Positions 49,721-59,457 are shown, counted from the stretch's first letter. The stretch: DNA of 59,685 nt from Oscillospiraceae bacterium (GCA_015065135.1 SVQY01000010.1:1-59685); one strand, 5' to 3'. The notes: a model not told the origin generated them from the sequence alone. Numbers and translations: made by a program.

Positions 49721-50336
49721 TGAGATTTTTCGTACCGTTGCGGGGGATAGTGAGGAAATACTGGAGGAAAAGCGCTCGGAATTTATTGCGGCCGTGAGGC
49801 GTGTTTCCACTGAGGAGGAGGCAATGGCCTTCGTCAAGGAGCGCAAAAAAATGCACCCTGATGCGCGCCACACCGTGTTTGCGTATCTGCTGCGAAAGGG
49901 CGCTGCCCGCTATTCGGATGATAGCGAGCCTCAGGGGACAGCCGGTATGCCGACCTTGGAGGCGATCCGCCGTGCGGGCGTGGAGGACGTGGTGGTGGTC
50001 ACCACCCGTTATTTTGGTGGCATCCTGCTGGGAGCCGGCGGCCTGACCCGCGCGTATGCGGGCGCCGCGCATCTGGCATTGGAGGCCGCGGGCGTTGCGG
50101 AATACGTACCGTTTGGCTACTATTCGTTGGATATGACCTATCCCGACCACCAAAAGGTGATGCCGGAGCTGGCACGTCTTGGCGTACGGGAGCGCGGTAT
50201 CGATTTTGCAGATCGCGTTCGTATGGAGGTGGGGCTACCCGCTGAGATGGGGGAGCAGCTTTGCAAAAGGCTGGTGGAGTTGACCGCAGGCCGCTGCGTT
50301 CCGCAGCAGGTCGGCATCGGCATGGATCTGAAATAA
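49713..50336 (+). CDS. YigZ/IMPACT-family protein
   Basis: 207 aa. N-terminal UPF0029 domain: EKRSEFIAAVRRVSTEEEA, MHPDARHTVFAYLL, YSDDSEPQGTAGMPTLEAI near residues 65-85, and VVTTRYFGGILLGAGGLTRAYAGAA near 95-120. A C-terminal ~70-residue DUF1949-like domain follows. Eukaryotic IMPACT regulates Gcn2; the bacterial role is uncertain. ATG 49713 lies inside the hflX stop region, giving translational coupling. Last common gene before the EamA transporter. Confidence 0.92.
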   Translation: MSDEIFRTVAGDSEEILEEKRSEFIAAVRRVSTEEEAMAFVKERKKMHPDARHTVFAYLLRKGAARYSDDSEPQGTAGMPTLEAIRRAGVEDVVVVTTRYFGGILLGAGGLTRAYAGAAHLALEAAGVAEYVPFGYYSLDMTYPDHQKVMPELARLGVRERGIDFADRVRMEVGLPAEMGEQLCKRLVELTAGRCVPQQVGIGMDLK

Positions 50337-50366
50337 CCGACCAACGGGGTGCAAAAACGAGGATTT

Positions 50367-51266
50367 ATGAAGAAAAATATTGACAAATTGTTGGGCCTTC
50401 CGGCTTTGATTACCGCCGCTGTTCTTTGGGGAACGATGGGCTTGTTCCGGCGCTACATTATGCTCCCCTCCGGAATGTTGGCCTTTGCGCGCGGCGTTTT
50501 GGGTGCTCTGTTTTTATTGTTACTATATCTTGTACGCCGTGTCCATCCCGATTTTGCGGCCATTCGCAAAAACGGCTGGAAGCTTTTGCTTTCGGGATTG
50601 TTTCTGGGATTGAACTGGATCTGTCTGTTTGAGGCGTATCGCTATTCCATTTCGGTGGCTATTGTTTGTTATTATATGGCGCCCGTATTCGTAACGCTTG
50701 TATCACCGCTGCTGTTGAAGGAACGGTTAACGGTCAAAAAAGTGATATGTATCGTTGTGGCCTTTGCCGGAGCGACTATGGTATCGATCGGCGGGCAAGG
50801 CTTGCAGGGAGCTCAGTTTCAATGCGTTATATTTGCATTGATCGCCGCCGTTTTTTATGCAGGAGTAACGGTGACAACAAAGATGATGCATGAGCTGCCT
50901 GCGGTGGATTGTACGGTTTCGCAGCTTGCGGTCGCAGCGGCGTTTTTGTTACCGTATACGCTTATTTTTGAGAGAAATGCAGAAATGAGCTTTGATCCCA
51001 TTTCTATCATTTTTTTGATCATTGTGGGCATTTTGCACACGGGCGGCGCATTTGGGCTTTATTTCGCTGCTGTTGGACGGCTGCCCGCTCAGACCGCAGC
51101 ATTGTGCAGCTATATAGACCCCGTGGTGGCGATTTTGCTGTCTGCCGTTTGGTTCAGGGAGCCAATGGGTGTATGGGGCGTGATCGGTACTGTGCTGGTG
51201 ATCGGTGCCGCGCTGGTGGGTGAGTTGGACCTTTCTCGCCGGCGAAAAAGAGGTGAGGATCATTGA
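50367..51266 (+). CDS. EamA/DMT-family transporter
   Basis: 299 aa, ten predicted hydrophobic helices in two EamA repeats (first ~1-140: ALITAAVLWGTMGLFRRY; second ~150-290). Typical details: VCYYMAPVFVTLVSPLLLKERLTVKKVICIVVAFAG and the second-repeat LCSYIDPVVAILLSAVWFREPM. Drug/metabolite export is the usual family role. I use ATG 50367 with GAGGA upstream; a GTG at 50349 is possible. Thirty nt after the yigZ-like gene, probably co-transcribed; a terminator overlaps its stop. Confidence 0.87.
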   Translation: MKKNIDKLLGLPALITAAVLWGTMGLFRRYIMLPSGMLAFARGVLGALFLLLLYLVRRVHPDFAAIRKNGWKLLLSGLFLGLNWICLFEAYRYSISVAIVCYYMAPVFVTLVSPLLLKERLTVKKVICIVVAFAGATMVSIGGQGLQGAQFQCVIFALIAAVFYAGVTVTTKMMHELPAVDCTVSQLAVAAAFLLPYTLIFERNAEMSFDPISIIFLIIVGILHTGGAFGLYFAAVGRLPAQTAALCSYIDPVVAILLSAVWFREPMGVWGVIGTVLVIGAALVGELDLSRRRKRGEDH

Positions 51267-51280
51267 TCCTCGCCTTTTTT
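51251..51280 (+). terminator. Terminator overlapping the transporter stop
   Basis: 11-bp stem AGGTGAGGATC / GATCCTCGCCT (one G-U pair), ATT loop, T6; the stop codon TGA sits in the loop and right arm. Confidence 0.8.
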
Positions 51281-51377
51281 GACCGAAAGGCGAAAAAATT
51301 TTGACGAAAAAAAGAGTATTTGAATTTTGCTTCGTATATTGTTAATGTAAGTTGCTCGCAGAAAGGTGGTGTTGCTT

Positions 51378-52385
51378 GTGTCGGGCATCAAGGATCTGAT
51401 ATTGGAGCGTGAGCGCTCCTGCCTTTCAAGGTACGCTTTTCTGACCGAAAATACGCGGGGGAGAGAGCATCCCTGCAAGCCCTGCGAGAGCCGCACCGAA
51501 TTTCAGCGCGACCGTGATCGTATCATTCACAGCCAGTCCTTTCGCCGTCTGATGTATAAGACTCAGGTCTTTCTGGCTCCGGCAGGGGATCATTACCGTA
51601 CCCGCCTGACGCATACCCTTGAGGTCACGCAGATCGCGCGCACCATTGCGCGCGCCCTCTCGCTCAACGAGGATCTGACCGAGGCCATTGCGCTGGGACA
51701 CGATCTGGGGCACACCCCCTTTGGCCACGCCGGCGAGGTGGTGATGCGTGAGCAGTTTTCCCCGAGCTTTTCGCACAACCTGCAGGGCGTGCGCGTGGTG
51801 GAGAAGCTGGAAAACGACGGTGACGGTCTGAATCTGACCTTTGAGGTCAGAGACGGCATTGCCTGCCATTCCGGCCCCGTTATGCCGAAGACTCTGGAGG
51901 GTGCGATCATCCGCTATGCCGACCGCATCGCCTACATCAACCACGACATCGACGATGCCCTGCGTGCAGGTATTTTGCGGCAGGAGGAGATCCCCGCCGA
52001 GCTGCGTGCCATATTGGGAGAGCAGCACGGCGAGCGCATCAACACGATGGTCACCTCGCTGATCCGTGCCAGTATGGACCGCCCCGAGATCTGTATGGAG
52101 GCTGATATTCAGGAGGCTACCGATGCGCTGCGCGAATTTCTGTTCGCTCGCGTGTACCGCGATAATGCTGCCAAGGATGAGGAGGTCAAGGCGAGGGAAA
52201 TGCTCGCGCATCTCTTTATCTATTTTGCCGAGCATCCCGAAAAGCTGCCGATCGCGTATCTGGAGACCATCAGCAAGGAATCTGTGGAAAGAGCTGTTTG
52301 CGACTATCTGTCGGGTATGACCGACCGTTACGCCATCGAGCTCTACCGCGATCTGTTCATACCGGAGGTGTGGCGCGTAAAATGA
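51378..52385 (+). CDS. dgt: Deoxyguanosinetriphosphate triphosphohydrolase-like protein
   Basis: 335 aa. HD motifs: FQRDRDRIIHSQSFRRLMYKTQVF near residues 48-70, HTLEVTQIARTIARAL near 82-98, GHDLGHTPFGHAGE near 110-123 (His-Asp), and RIAYINHDIDDAL near 180-192. dGTPases hydrolyse dGTP to deoxyguanosine and triphosphate. I use the GTG at 51378 with AAGGTGG eight nt upstream. ATGA overlap with dnaG implies co-translation. dgt-dnaG-rpoD is a classic Bacillota order. Confidence 0.93.
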   Translation: MSGIKDLILERERSCLSRYAFLTENTRGREHPCKPCESRTEFQRDRDRIIHSQSFRRLMYKTQVFLAPAGDHYRTRLTHTLEVTQIARTIARALSLNEDLTEAIALGHDLGHTPFGHAGEVVMREQFSPSFSHNLQGVRVVEKLENDGDGLNLTFEVRDGIACHSGPVMPKTLEGAIIRYADRIAYINHDIDDALRAGILRQEEIPAELRAILGEQHGERINTMVTSLIRASMDRPEICMEADIQEATDALREFLFARVYRDNAAKDEEVKAREMLAHLFIYFAEHPEKLPIAYLETISKESVERAVCDYLSGMTDRYAIELYRDLFIPEVWRVK

Positions 52386-54163
52386 TACCAAAGGAAGTGA
52401 TAGAGGAGATCCGCTATCGCTGTGACATCGAGGATGTGATCGGCTCGTATGTCACGTTAAAGCGCGCGGGCTCCAATCGGAACGGACTTTGTCCCTTTCA
52501 CGGAGAAAAGACTCCCTCCTTCACCGTATTTCCGGCTACCAAGAGCTTTTATTGCTTTGGCTGCGGCGCGGGCGGTGATGTGATCACCTTTATTCAAAAG
52601 ATCGAAAATCTGGACTATGTTGGCTCGCTGGAGTTTCTGGCTGCCAGAGCCGGCATCACCATTCCCAACGATACCTCCTTTGCAGAAAAGGATACGGTCA
52701 GCCGTAAACGGGTCTATGAAATGAATCTGGAGGCGGCAAAATTCTTCCGCAACTGCCTGTTTGACCCGGTCCTGGGGCAGGAGGGCATGCAGTACCTGAC
52801 CGAAAAACGCCAGTTCTCAACCATGACCATCAAGCGCTTCGGCTTTGGCTATGCGCCAAATGATTTTGGGCTGCTGACGCGCCATATGAAAAAGCTCGGC
52901 TATTCTGACGAGGAGCTGATCACCGCCTTTCTTTGCGGCAGATCGCAAAAGAATGGCAAGCTATACGATCTCTTCCGCGAGCGCGTGGTGATCCCCGTGA
53001 TCGATGCGGCAGGGAATGTGGTCGCCTTCAGCGCGCGTGCGCTGAATCCCGGTGAGTCAAGAAAATACATCAATACCTCGGATACGCCCGCATTCAAGAA
53101 AAGCCGTATCCTATATGGTATGAATTACGCCAAGCATCATTGTGCCGAGCAGATGATCCTGTGTGAGGGCGCAATGGATGCGATCGCGCTGCAGGCGGCG
53201 GGCTTTGAAAATACGGTCGCCACCCTCGGTACCGCGATCACGCAGGAGCACGCGCGGCTTTTGGCACGCTATACCAAGCGCGTGCTGATCAATTACGACA
53301 GTGACGCGGCCGGGCAGAAGGCTACGCACAAAGCGATGGCTCTCTTGGATCAGGTCGGTCTTGAGGTTCGTGTGCTGAAGCTGACCGGCGCCAAGGATGC
53401 GGATGAATATCTGAAGCAATTCGGCGCAGATGCCTTCCGCACGATCATCGAGCAGGGCAGCACCGGCTTTGCCTTTAAGATGGATAACGTGCTGGCACAC
53501 AATGATGTGGCGCAGGCGGACGGTAAGATCCGTGCGGCGCGAGAGCTTGCGGAGATCATTGCCGCTGTTGGCTCCGGTGTGGAGCGCGAGCTGTATATCG
53601 CGGATGTTTCCAAGGCGTTGGGTATCTCCAAGGAGAGCATTGCCAACGACGTGAAGCGATTTATGTCGCGGGAATACAGGCAGCAAAAGGAGAAGGAGCA
53701 TCGCGACCTGCTGCTCTCCGCCCGGAACTTCGGGGACCGGATCAATCCGGATGCCGCTAAGGATCCTGCCGCGGCGGCCGCCGAAGAAACGATCCTCGGC
53801 TTGCTTTTGTGCTGTCCCGAGCATCGTAAAAGTGTGATTTCCGGCCAAACGGTATTGGAAATTGAGGATTTCTTTACCGATTTCGGAAAGCGCGTGTTCC
53901 GTGCCATCACAGATATGGAGTCAAGCGAAAGCGGCTTCGTGTTCTCGGCTTTGAACGAGCTGTTTCAGCCCGACGAGGTGGGGCGGATGGTGCGCATGCA
54001 GCAGGATCGCGAGCGGCTGCAGATCAACGACGATACCGTGCTGAATGCCGCGGTAGAGGCCTTGCGGCAGAGTCGCCGCAAGCGAGAATCGCGACAGAGC
54101 GGTGACTGGATGGCCGAGATCGAGCGTCGCCGCGCCGCAATGAAGAAAAAACAGGAAAAATAA
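52382..54163 (+). CDS. dnaG: DNA primase
   Basis: Synthesises RNA primers for replication. 593 aa. CHC2 zinc-binding domain: Cys37, His40, Cys58, Cys61 ([17 protein letters not shown] and FYCFGCG). TOPRIM catalytic domain near 250-340: [37 protein letters not shown] with the DxD type acidic residues. The C-terminal helicase-interaction domain (~430-593) is helical and divergent. ATG 52382 overlaps the dgt stop. Promoter is inherited from upstream of dgt. Confidence 0.96.
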   Translation: MIPKEVIEEIRYRCDIEDVIGSYVTLKRAGSNRNGLCPFHGEKTPSFTVFPATKSFYCFGCGAGGDVITFIQKIENLDYVGSLEFLAARAGITIPNDTSFAEKDTVSRKRVYEMNLEAAKFFRNCLFDPVLGQEGMQYLTEKRQFSTMTIKRFGFGYAPNDFGLLTRHMKKLGYSDEELITAFLCGRSQKNGKLYDLFRERVVIPVIDAAGNVVAFSARALNPGESRKYINTSDTPAFKKSRILYGMNYAKHHCAEQMILCEGAMDAIALQAAGFENTVATLGTAITQEHARLLARYTKRVLINYDSDAAGQKATHKAMALLDQVGLEVRVLKLTGAKDADEYLKQFGADAFRTIIEQGSTGFAFKMDNVLAHNDVAQADGKIRAARELAEIIAAVGSGVERELYIADVSKALGISKESIANDVKRFMSREYRQQKEKEHRDLLLSARNFGDRINPDAAKDPAAAAAEETILGLLLCCPEHRKSVISGQTVLEIEDFFTDFGKRVFRAITDMESSESGFVFSALNELFQPDEVGRMVRMQQDRERLQINDDTVLNAAVEALRQSRRKRESRQSGDWMAEIERRRAAMKKKQEK

Positions 54164-54183
54164 AAGCTTTTGGAGGCATAAAA

Positions 54184-55329
54184 ATGAGCAAGAACGAGCA
54201 GATGGAAGCAAAGAACGAGGAAATGGTCGAGAACGCCGGCAACGAGGCGATCGAAAAGAAGGTGGATGTAAACGCCCTGCTGGAAAAGGGCAAAAAGGGC
54301 GCGCTTTCCACCAGTGACCTGGATGCCGCGTTGGAGAGCATGGATTTTGAGGATATGGACAAGCTGTACGCCGTGTTTGAGGATAACGGCATTGCATTGC
54401 CCGACGATATCTCCTCCTCCGAGATCAGCGAGATCGAGACTGAGGTGGAGCGCTTTGGCGGTGGCGAGAATATGGAGCGCCTGCTGGAGCAGGAGGGGCT
54501 TTCGATCGATGACCCCGTTCGTATGTATCTGAAGGAGATCGGCAAGGTGCCGCTGCTGACCACTGATCGCGAGAAGGAGCTGGCAGAGCGCATGGCAGAG
54601 GGAGACGAGGATGCCAAGACCGAGCTGGTAGAGGCGAACCTGCGTCTGGTCGTCAGCATTGCAAAGCGCTATGTTGGTAAGGGGATGTTCTTCCTTGACC
54701 TTATTCAGGAGGGCAATCTGGGTCTGATGAAGGCCGTGGATAAATTCGACTACACCAAGGGCTATAAATTCTCCACCTATGCTACCTGGTGGATCCGCCA
54801 GGCCATCACCCGTGCCATTGCCGACCAGGCGCGCACGATCCGTATTCCTGTACATATGGTTGAGACCATCCATAAGGTCTCCCGCTATCAGCGTCAGATG
54901 CTGCAGGAGCTGGGCCGCGAGGCTACCCCTGCCGAGATCGGCGAGAAGATGAATATGAGCGCGGAGAAGGTCCGCGAGATCATGAAGGTGGCGCTGGACC
55001 CCGTTTCTCTGGAAACGCCCATTGGTGAGGAGGAGGATAGCCATCTCGGCGACTTTATTCCCGATGAGGATACGCCTGCCCCCGCAGAGGCGGCATCCGC
55101 TACCATTTTGCGCGAGGTCATTGAGCGCGAGCTGAATACTCTTACGCCCCGTGAGGCGCACGTGATCAAGCTGCGCTTCGGTCTGTATGACGGCCGTACC
55201 CGTACTTTGGAGGAGGTCGGCAAGGAGTTTGATATTACCCGTGAGCGTATCCGTCAGATCGAGTCCAAGGCGTTGCGCAAGCTGCGCCATCCCAGCCGTG
55301 CCCGTCATTTGCGCGGTTTCTTGGATTGA
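54184..55329 (+). CDS. rpoD: RNA polymerase major sigma factor (sigma-A)
   Basis: 381 aa. Region 1.1 is acidic and shortened. Region 1.2 [17 protein letters not shown], region 2 [41 protein letters not shown] and [27 protein letters not shown], region 3 [15 protein letters not shown], region 4 [11 protein letters not shown] and [24 protein letters not shown]. Consensus promoters across the window (TTGACA-17-TATAAT) fit this factor. 20 nt after dnaG; SD GGAGG. No clear terminator follows. Confidence 0.98.
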   Translation: MSKNEQMEAKNEEMVENAGNEAIEKKVDVNALLEKGKKGALSTSDLDAALESMDFEDMDKLYAVFEDNGIALPDDISSSEISEIETEVERFGGGENMERLLEQEGLSIDDPVRMYLKEIGKVPLLTTDREKELAERMAEGDEDAKTELVEANLRLVVSIAKRYVGKGMFFLDLIQEGNLGLMKAVDKFDYTKGYKFSTYATWWIRQAITRAIADQARTIRIPVHMVETIHKVSRYQRQMLQELGREATPAEIGEKMNMSAEKVREIMKVALDPVSLETPIGEEEDSHLGDFIPDEDTPAPAEAASATILREVIERELNTLTPREAHVIKLRFGLYDGRTRTLEEVGKEFDITRERIRQIESKALRKLRHPSRARHLRGFLD

Positions 55330-55417
55330 TTTAAATTATCGTAATAATGCACAAAAAGCAACCGCACGCTTTCGTCATAATCACGATTTTACTGTTCGGT
55401 TTGCAGAATGTGCACGG

Positions 55418-55500
55418 ATCCCTTTGTGTAAAGTTGCTGAGCGTTTTGCCTTTACGGAAGGTGTCTCTTCACGGTTTTGACGGCACTCCCCAAAGGGGAG
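55418..55500. repeat. Degenerate palindromic repeat remnants upstream of a binding-protein gene
   Basis: CCCTTTGTGTAAAG (55420-55433) matches the core of the element at 14571-14690. Then CCTTTACGGAAGG (55449-55461) and a perfect CTCCCC-AAA-GGGGAG palindrome (55486-55500). The -35 of the downstream promoter starts three nt later. Likely decayed copies of the same repeat family. Confidence 0.5.
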
Positions 55501-55502
55501 GC

Positions 55503-55531
55503 TTGACAGAAAACTAAAAATAGTGTAAAAT
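55503..55531 (+). promoter_or_regulatory. Promoter of the large binding lipoprotein gene
   Basis: TTGACA (55503-55508), 17-nt spacer, TAAAAT (55526-55531), directly behind a palindromic repeat remnant. A second TATAAT (55551-55556) lies downstream, without a good -35. Confidence 0.75.
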
Positions 55532-55582
55532 ACAGAATGTATTATAATATATTCCCGTGCGAGGGAAGGGGAGGTTCCGATT

Positions 55583-57553
55583 ATGATGAAAAAGATCATC
55601 TGCCTGGTACTCGGTCTGATGATGGTCCTGACGGTGTTGACTTCCTGCGGCAACAATGAGGATGCCGTGGATAAGATCACCGACGAGGCATCTCGTAACA
55701 CCACTACGCTTAATATGTGGGTCATCACCGAGAGCGATCTGGTTGCCGAGGTCAGCGCACTGCTCCGCAATGGATGGGATGCTGACAAGCTGACCGAAGA
55801 GCAGCAGGCTGAGTTTGATACCTGGTCCACCGAAAAGAAGGACGCGTTGGTACAGCTTGATGATATCGGTGAAGCGATCAACAAGCTCACCAAGCAAAAA
55901 TTCAAAACGATGTTGAATGTGGTCTACGTTACTGCTGACGAGTACTACGAGAAGCTGGAGAAGGCTTTTGCGGATCACGAGGTCGCTATTGAGGAGGCCA
56001 AGGCCGCTGCCAAGGCCGAGCGCGAGGCGCTGAAGAACGGCGAGACGCTGGCCGAGGAGACCGAAGCCGAGGAGGAGACCGAGATCAACGAGTTCGGTAT
56101 TCCTGAGCTCAAGTATCCCGAGGCTCCCGGATATCAGGTCGATGTGTTCTTCGTGGGCAGCTTTGAGAAGTATCGTCAGTATGCCGACGAGGGCCTGATG
56201 GTCACTCTGGATGACAAGCTAGAGAACACTGCAATGCAGCTTTCTTACTACGTCAACCAGATCTTCCTGGATGCAGCCGTTTATAACGGTGCAACCTATG
56301 CGATCCCCAACAACCGTCCCATTGGCGAGTATACTTATCTTTGTGTAAAGACCTCCGAGATGGAGCAGTATGGCTTCAACGTTTCCGATTTCAGCGCACA
56401 TTCTATTTACGATAGCAAGTTTTACGAGTTCATCAACGAGGTGCGTGTCAACGAGGCTGCTACCGGTGTGGCTCCTATCTACACCAACAGCGCTGACGGC
56501 AAGCTGCCTCTTGAGTTGATTCACTACTGGAACTACGACGTAGAGACCTCTGCCGGTGATTGCTTGCTTACTCCCGGTGAATTCTCGCTCTTCGGCAGTA
56601 TTTACTCAAACCTGACCGAGGGCGGCCTTCTGACCTCTCAGGGGGATGTGCTGACCTGCGGCAATATGCTTGCCAACGAGATCTTTATGAAGCAGTATCT
56701 GGCAAGAAAGCTGGAGTACGAGGCAGACTATGTTACGACCGACGCCGCAGTTGATGCTGCCGCCTGTGTCGTTACCGGCGGTTGGGAGCTGCGCGAGCAG
56801 TACGAGGAGGCCGGTTATCAGGTGTTGATGATGGCAAACCCCCGCGCTGTGAATGAGGAGGTTTACGATGCCATGTATGCGGTTGGCGCTCATACCTCTG
56901 ATGAGAGCCGTGCAATGGAGATCATTACCTACCTCAATACTAACGAGGAATTCCGCAACCTGCTGCAGTATGGTATTGAAAATGTAAACTACACCCTGTC
57001 CTCCGTTACCCGTGAGGAGAACGGTGTTGATGTTGAGTACTATTACGCTGTTGAGACCGAGAACAACACCTACCGGATGGATATCAACAAGACCGGTAAC
57101 GTGTTCCTGGCATATCCCGCCAGCGAGGAGAGCGTGTTTGAGTGGGAGTACGGCAAGCGCCAGAATCTGGATGCTGCAATGTATCCTACCCTTGGTCTGC
57201 ATCTGGATGTTGTCAACTACAAGCTGGACTTTAAGAGCATCCGCATCGTAGACGCAGTCTCCGAGCGTGTTGAGCCCTTCCTCAATAGCCTGACCACCGC
57301 ACAGCAGGTGATCGATTTCTACGATACTAAGGTCGGCAGAAATATCAGCGATGAGAATATGGCCGCTCTGCTTCTGGAGATCACCAACAACGATATGACC
57401 TACGTTGAGGGTGGCGAGGTCAAGACCTTTACTGTAGAGGAGCTTGTGGCTGCATTGAAATGCGTAAAGAACAGAATGATGAGCGAATCTGACGAGTCTC
57501 TTCAGTCTCCCTACGCGCTTTACTACAACTGGATCTCTATGAGCGGCTTCTGA
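55583..57553 (+). CDS. Extracellular solute-binding lipoprotein (family 1-like)
   Basis: 656 aa. Lipoprotein signal MMKKIICLVLGLMMVLTVL with lipobox LTSC near residue 22. Periplasmic-binding fold elements: TTLNMWVITESDLV (strand 1), DVFFVGSFEKYRQYADEGLMVTLDD, YAIPNNRPIGEYTYLCVK, and ANPRAVNEEVYDAMYAVGAHTSDESRAMEIITYLNTNEEFRNLLQYG typical of sugar-binding proteins. An insert of ~50 residues (about 128-172) is Ala/Glu/Lys-rich and probably coiled coil. SD GGGGAGG. No permease genes follow; the ABC partner is elsewhere. Confidence 0.82.
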   Translation: MMKKIICLVLGLMMVLTVLTSCGNNEDAVDKITDEASRNTTTLNMWVITESDLVAEVSALLRNGWDADKLTEEQQAEFDTWSTEKKDALVQLDDIGEAINKLTKQKFKTMLNVVYVTADEYYEKLEKAFADHEVAIEEAKAAAKAEREALKNGETLAEETEAEEETEINEFGIPELKYPEAPGYQVDVFFVGSFEKYRQYADEGLMVTLDDKLENTAMQLSYYVNQIFLDAAVYNGATYAIPNNRPIGEYTYLCVKTSEMEQYGFNVSDFSAHSIYDSKFYEFINEVRVNEAATGVAPIYTNSADGKLPLELIHYWNYDVETSAGDCLLTPGEFSLFGSIYSNLTEGGLLTSQGDVLTCGNMLANEIFMKQYLARKLEYEADYVTTDAAVDAAACVVTGGWELREQYEEAGYQVLMMANPRAVNEEVYDAMYAVGAHTSDESRAMEIITYLNTNEEFRNLLQYGIENVNYTLSSVTREENGVDVEYYYAVETENNTYRMDINKTGNVFLAYPASEESVFEWEYGKRQNLDAAMYPTLGLHLDVVNYKLDFKSIRIVDAVSERVEPFLNSLTTAQQVIDFYDTKVGRNISDENMAALLLEITNNDMTYVEGGEVKTFTVEELVAALKCVKNRMMSESDESLQSPYALYYNWISMSGF

Positions 57554-57574
57554 TCGCCGCGATCTGAAAAGGAG

Positions 57575-57608
57575 AAGGGGCTGTTGCCATGCGACAGCCC
57601 CTTATATA
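57575..57608 (+). terminator. Hairpin between lipoprotein gene and HAD gene
   Basis: AAGGGGCTGT / ACAGCCCCTT stem, 9-nt loop, followed by ATATAATT instead of a T run. It ends 10 nt before the HAD start, so it may also block or pair off a ribosome site. Confidence 0.55.
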
Positions 57609-57613
57609 ATTAA

Positions 57614-58261
57614 ATGAAGAAAAACTATGATCACGTTATTTGGGATTTTAACGGCACAATTTTAAATGATATACAGATCGGTATCGAGAGCACCAATCTG
57701 ATGCTCTCGCAGCGCGGATTACCTGTGCTGCCCGATGTTGAGGCCTATCGCGAGGTGTTTGATTTCCCGGTGGAGGAATATTACCGTCGCCTCGGCTTTG
57801 ATTTTGAAAAAGAGGATTATTACACGGTGTTGGCCCCTCTTTGGGTCTCTCTGTATGAGGAGCGCCGCGGTGCGGCGCAGCTGTTTCCCGGTGTGCAGCC
57901 GCTGACCTCTGCTCTGCGCAGGGCGGGGATTGCGCAGTCTATTCTTTCGGCCTCGGATGGCGAAATGATGCGCCGCCAGCTGCAGGAGCGTGGCGCTTTG
58001 GCGTGGTTTGATGAGGTGTGGGGAAATGATGGCATCTATGCCCATGGCAAGTCCGGCCTGGCTGCGGCCTGGCGGCGTGCGCATCCTGCGGATCGCGCGG
58101 TGATGCTGGGTGACACAGTGCACGATTTTGACATTGCACGCGTGATCGGCGCAGATTGCATCTTGATCGCGGCAGGGCATCATGCCAAAGAACGGCTGCT
58201 TACCTGCAATACTACCGTGGTGGATACCTTGGAGGATTGCCTTCCGCTACTGCTTGGCTAA
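57614..58261 (+). CDS. HAD-family phosphatase
   Basis: 215 aa, haloacid dehalogenase superfamily, phosphoglycolate-phosphatase-like. Motif I IWDFNGTILND (the second Asp of DxD is Asn), motif II LSASDG near residue 115, a Lys in HGKSGLAAAWRR, and motif III VMLGDTVHDFDIARVIGADCILIAAGHHAKERL near 160-192. A cap domain of helices lies between residues 20 and 90. No ribosome binding site is visible before ATG 57614; GGAG and the hairpin are 30 nt upstream. Substrate unknown. Confidence 0.86.
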   Translation: MKKNYDHVIWDFNGTILNDIQIGIESTNLMLSQRGLPVLPDVEAYREVFDFPVEEYYRRLGFDFEKEDYYTVLAPLWVSLYEERRGAAQLFPGVQPLTSALRRAGIAQSILSASDGEMMRRQLQERGALAWFDEVWGNDGIYAHGKSGLAAAWRRAHPADRAVMLGDTVHDFDIARVIGADCILIAAGHHAKERLLTCNTTVVDTLEDCLPLLLG

Positions 58262-58267
58262 AACGGA

Positions 58268-58630
58268 CTATAACAGATTTTCAATTGAAAGACGCTCGGT
58301 ATAACATAACCGTTGCACGGTATTTAAGGAAAGAAGGATGGCAAGCTCCAGCTCGCCCTCCTCTTTTCTTTTTGCTTTGGCGCAGACCTCGCTGATGCGA
58401 TCGGACATCTCGCGCACGGTATCCTGTGGCACCGAGAGTCCGACCCATAGCTTGCGCGTTTCCCAAAAATCGCTGATGGCTGTGGCGGCGCCCTCGGTGT
58501 CCTCTGCTTTTGGAAGTTCGGAAAGCGATGCCGTAAGGGCTGCTGCGGTCCTGTGGATGAAAATGCAATTCCCGACGATCACTAAAAGCAGGACGGCAAA
58601 GATGATCAGTGACACGTAAAAGGTCCTCAT
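58268..58630 (-). CDS. DUF4363-like membrane-anchored protein
   Basis: 120 aa. N-terminal signal anchor (VSLIIFAVLLLVIVGNCIFI), then an extracytoplasmic helical domain with conserved-looking FWETRKLWVGLSVP and ELELAILLSLNTVQRLCYTERLS. Family function unknown. Its ATG overlaps the DUF421 stop (ATGA), so the two are co-translated; relatives of these two families occur together in spore formers. Confidence 0.68.
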   Translation of the reverse strand: MRTFYVSLIIFAVLLLVIVGNCIFIHRTAAALTASLSELPKAEDTEGAATAISDFWETRKLWVGLSVPQDTVREMSDRISEVCAKAKRKEEGELELAILLSLNTVQRLCYTERLSIENLL

Positions 58631-59304
58631 GACTCCTTCTCCTTTTCTATCCAGTATAATTGATGACAGTCATCGATGCCAAGATAAAAAACATCCTTTT
58701 GGCACAGTTGTCGCTCTGCTAACCGAGCCTCGAGCCATGTGCGGTCAAGGGCGAGCAGTGATAAATTATAGGCGTTGATACTGCCATCCTCGATCAAGGC
58801 GTGCAGAATGCCGCTTTCCTTGGGGTAAATGCCCAACGCCTTGGCATCCGGCGGCTGCGCTGCGCGACGGGGAATCACCGAGATCTTGCCGTTTTGCTCC
58901 AGTATAGCGTAATCTACGTCGGCAAGCGTGGAAAGTCCCGCTTGCCGTACCTCGCTGATCAGCTCGTCGATAGAGATGCGGATCCGCCGCAGCTCCTTTT
59001 GATCCAGCTTTCCGTGGCGGATCAGAATGCTGGGGCGGGCGGAGGCAATGTTCTTGAGTCGTGGACACTTCAGCAAAATGACCGAAAGCGCGACCTCGCA
59101 GACCAGTATTGTGATCAGTGGGATCACGGCGTAGATCACCGGCAGAGAAGGGTCGCCGATCGGTAGCGTGGCGATCTCGGAAATGAGCAGCGTGGTGACA
59201 AGCTCGGTGATCTCCAATTCTCCCAGCTGCCGCTTTCCCATCAAGCGAAGCGTTACGATTAATATAATATAAATGATGAGTGTGCGAAATAAAATGGTTA
59301 CCAT
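58627..59304 (-). CDS. DUF421 (YetF/YrbG-like) membrane protein
   Basis: 225 aa. Three hydrophobic helices in the first ~90 residues (TLIIYIILIVTLRLMGKRQLGELEITELV is the family signature start) and a soluble DUF421 domain with SARPSILIRHGKLDQKELRRIRISIDELISEVRQAG near 95-130 and DVDYAILEQNGKISVI. DUF421 proteins are found in spore envelopes or inner spore membranes of Bacillus; role unknown. AAAGGAAG is nine nt before the ATG. Confidence 0.87.
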   Translation of the reverse strand: MVTILFRTLIIYIILIVTLRLMGKRQLGELEITELVTTLLISEIATLPIGDPSLPVIYAVIPLITILVCEVALSVILLKCPRLKNIASARPSILIRHGKLDQKELRRIRISIDELISEVRQAGLSTLADVDYAILEQNGKISVIPRRAAQPPDAKALGIYPKESGILHALIEDGSINAYNLSLLALDRTWLEARLAERQLCQKDVFYLGIDDCHQLYWIEKEKES

Positions 59305-59324
59305 GCGGCAGCACTTCCTTTCTG

Positions 59325-59352
59325 TTTATAGTATGTAACGATTTTTAGGCAA
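59325..59352 (-). promoter_or_regulatory. Promoter of the DUF421-DUF4363 operon
   Basis: Minus-strand TTGCCT (59347-59352), 16-nt spacer, TATAAA (59325-59330). Confidence 0.5.
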
Positions 59353-59428
59353 CTATGTATAAAAAAGGAGGGAAAGGACACACTAACATAGCAGCTTGCC
59401 CAAAAAGAAAAAAACTCCAAAAAAGCTC

Positions 59429-59457
59429 TTGACAAATTTCGGACAAGATGGTAAAAT
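59429..59457 (+). promoter_or_regulatory. rRNA operon promoter P1
   Basis: TTGACA (59429-59434), 17-nt spacer, TAAAAT (59452-59457), preceded by an A-rich UP-like stretch (59401-59428). Confidence 0.75.
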
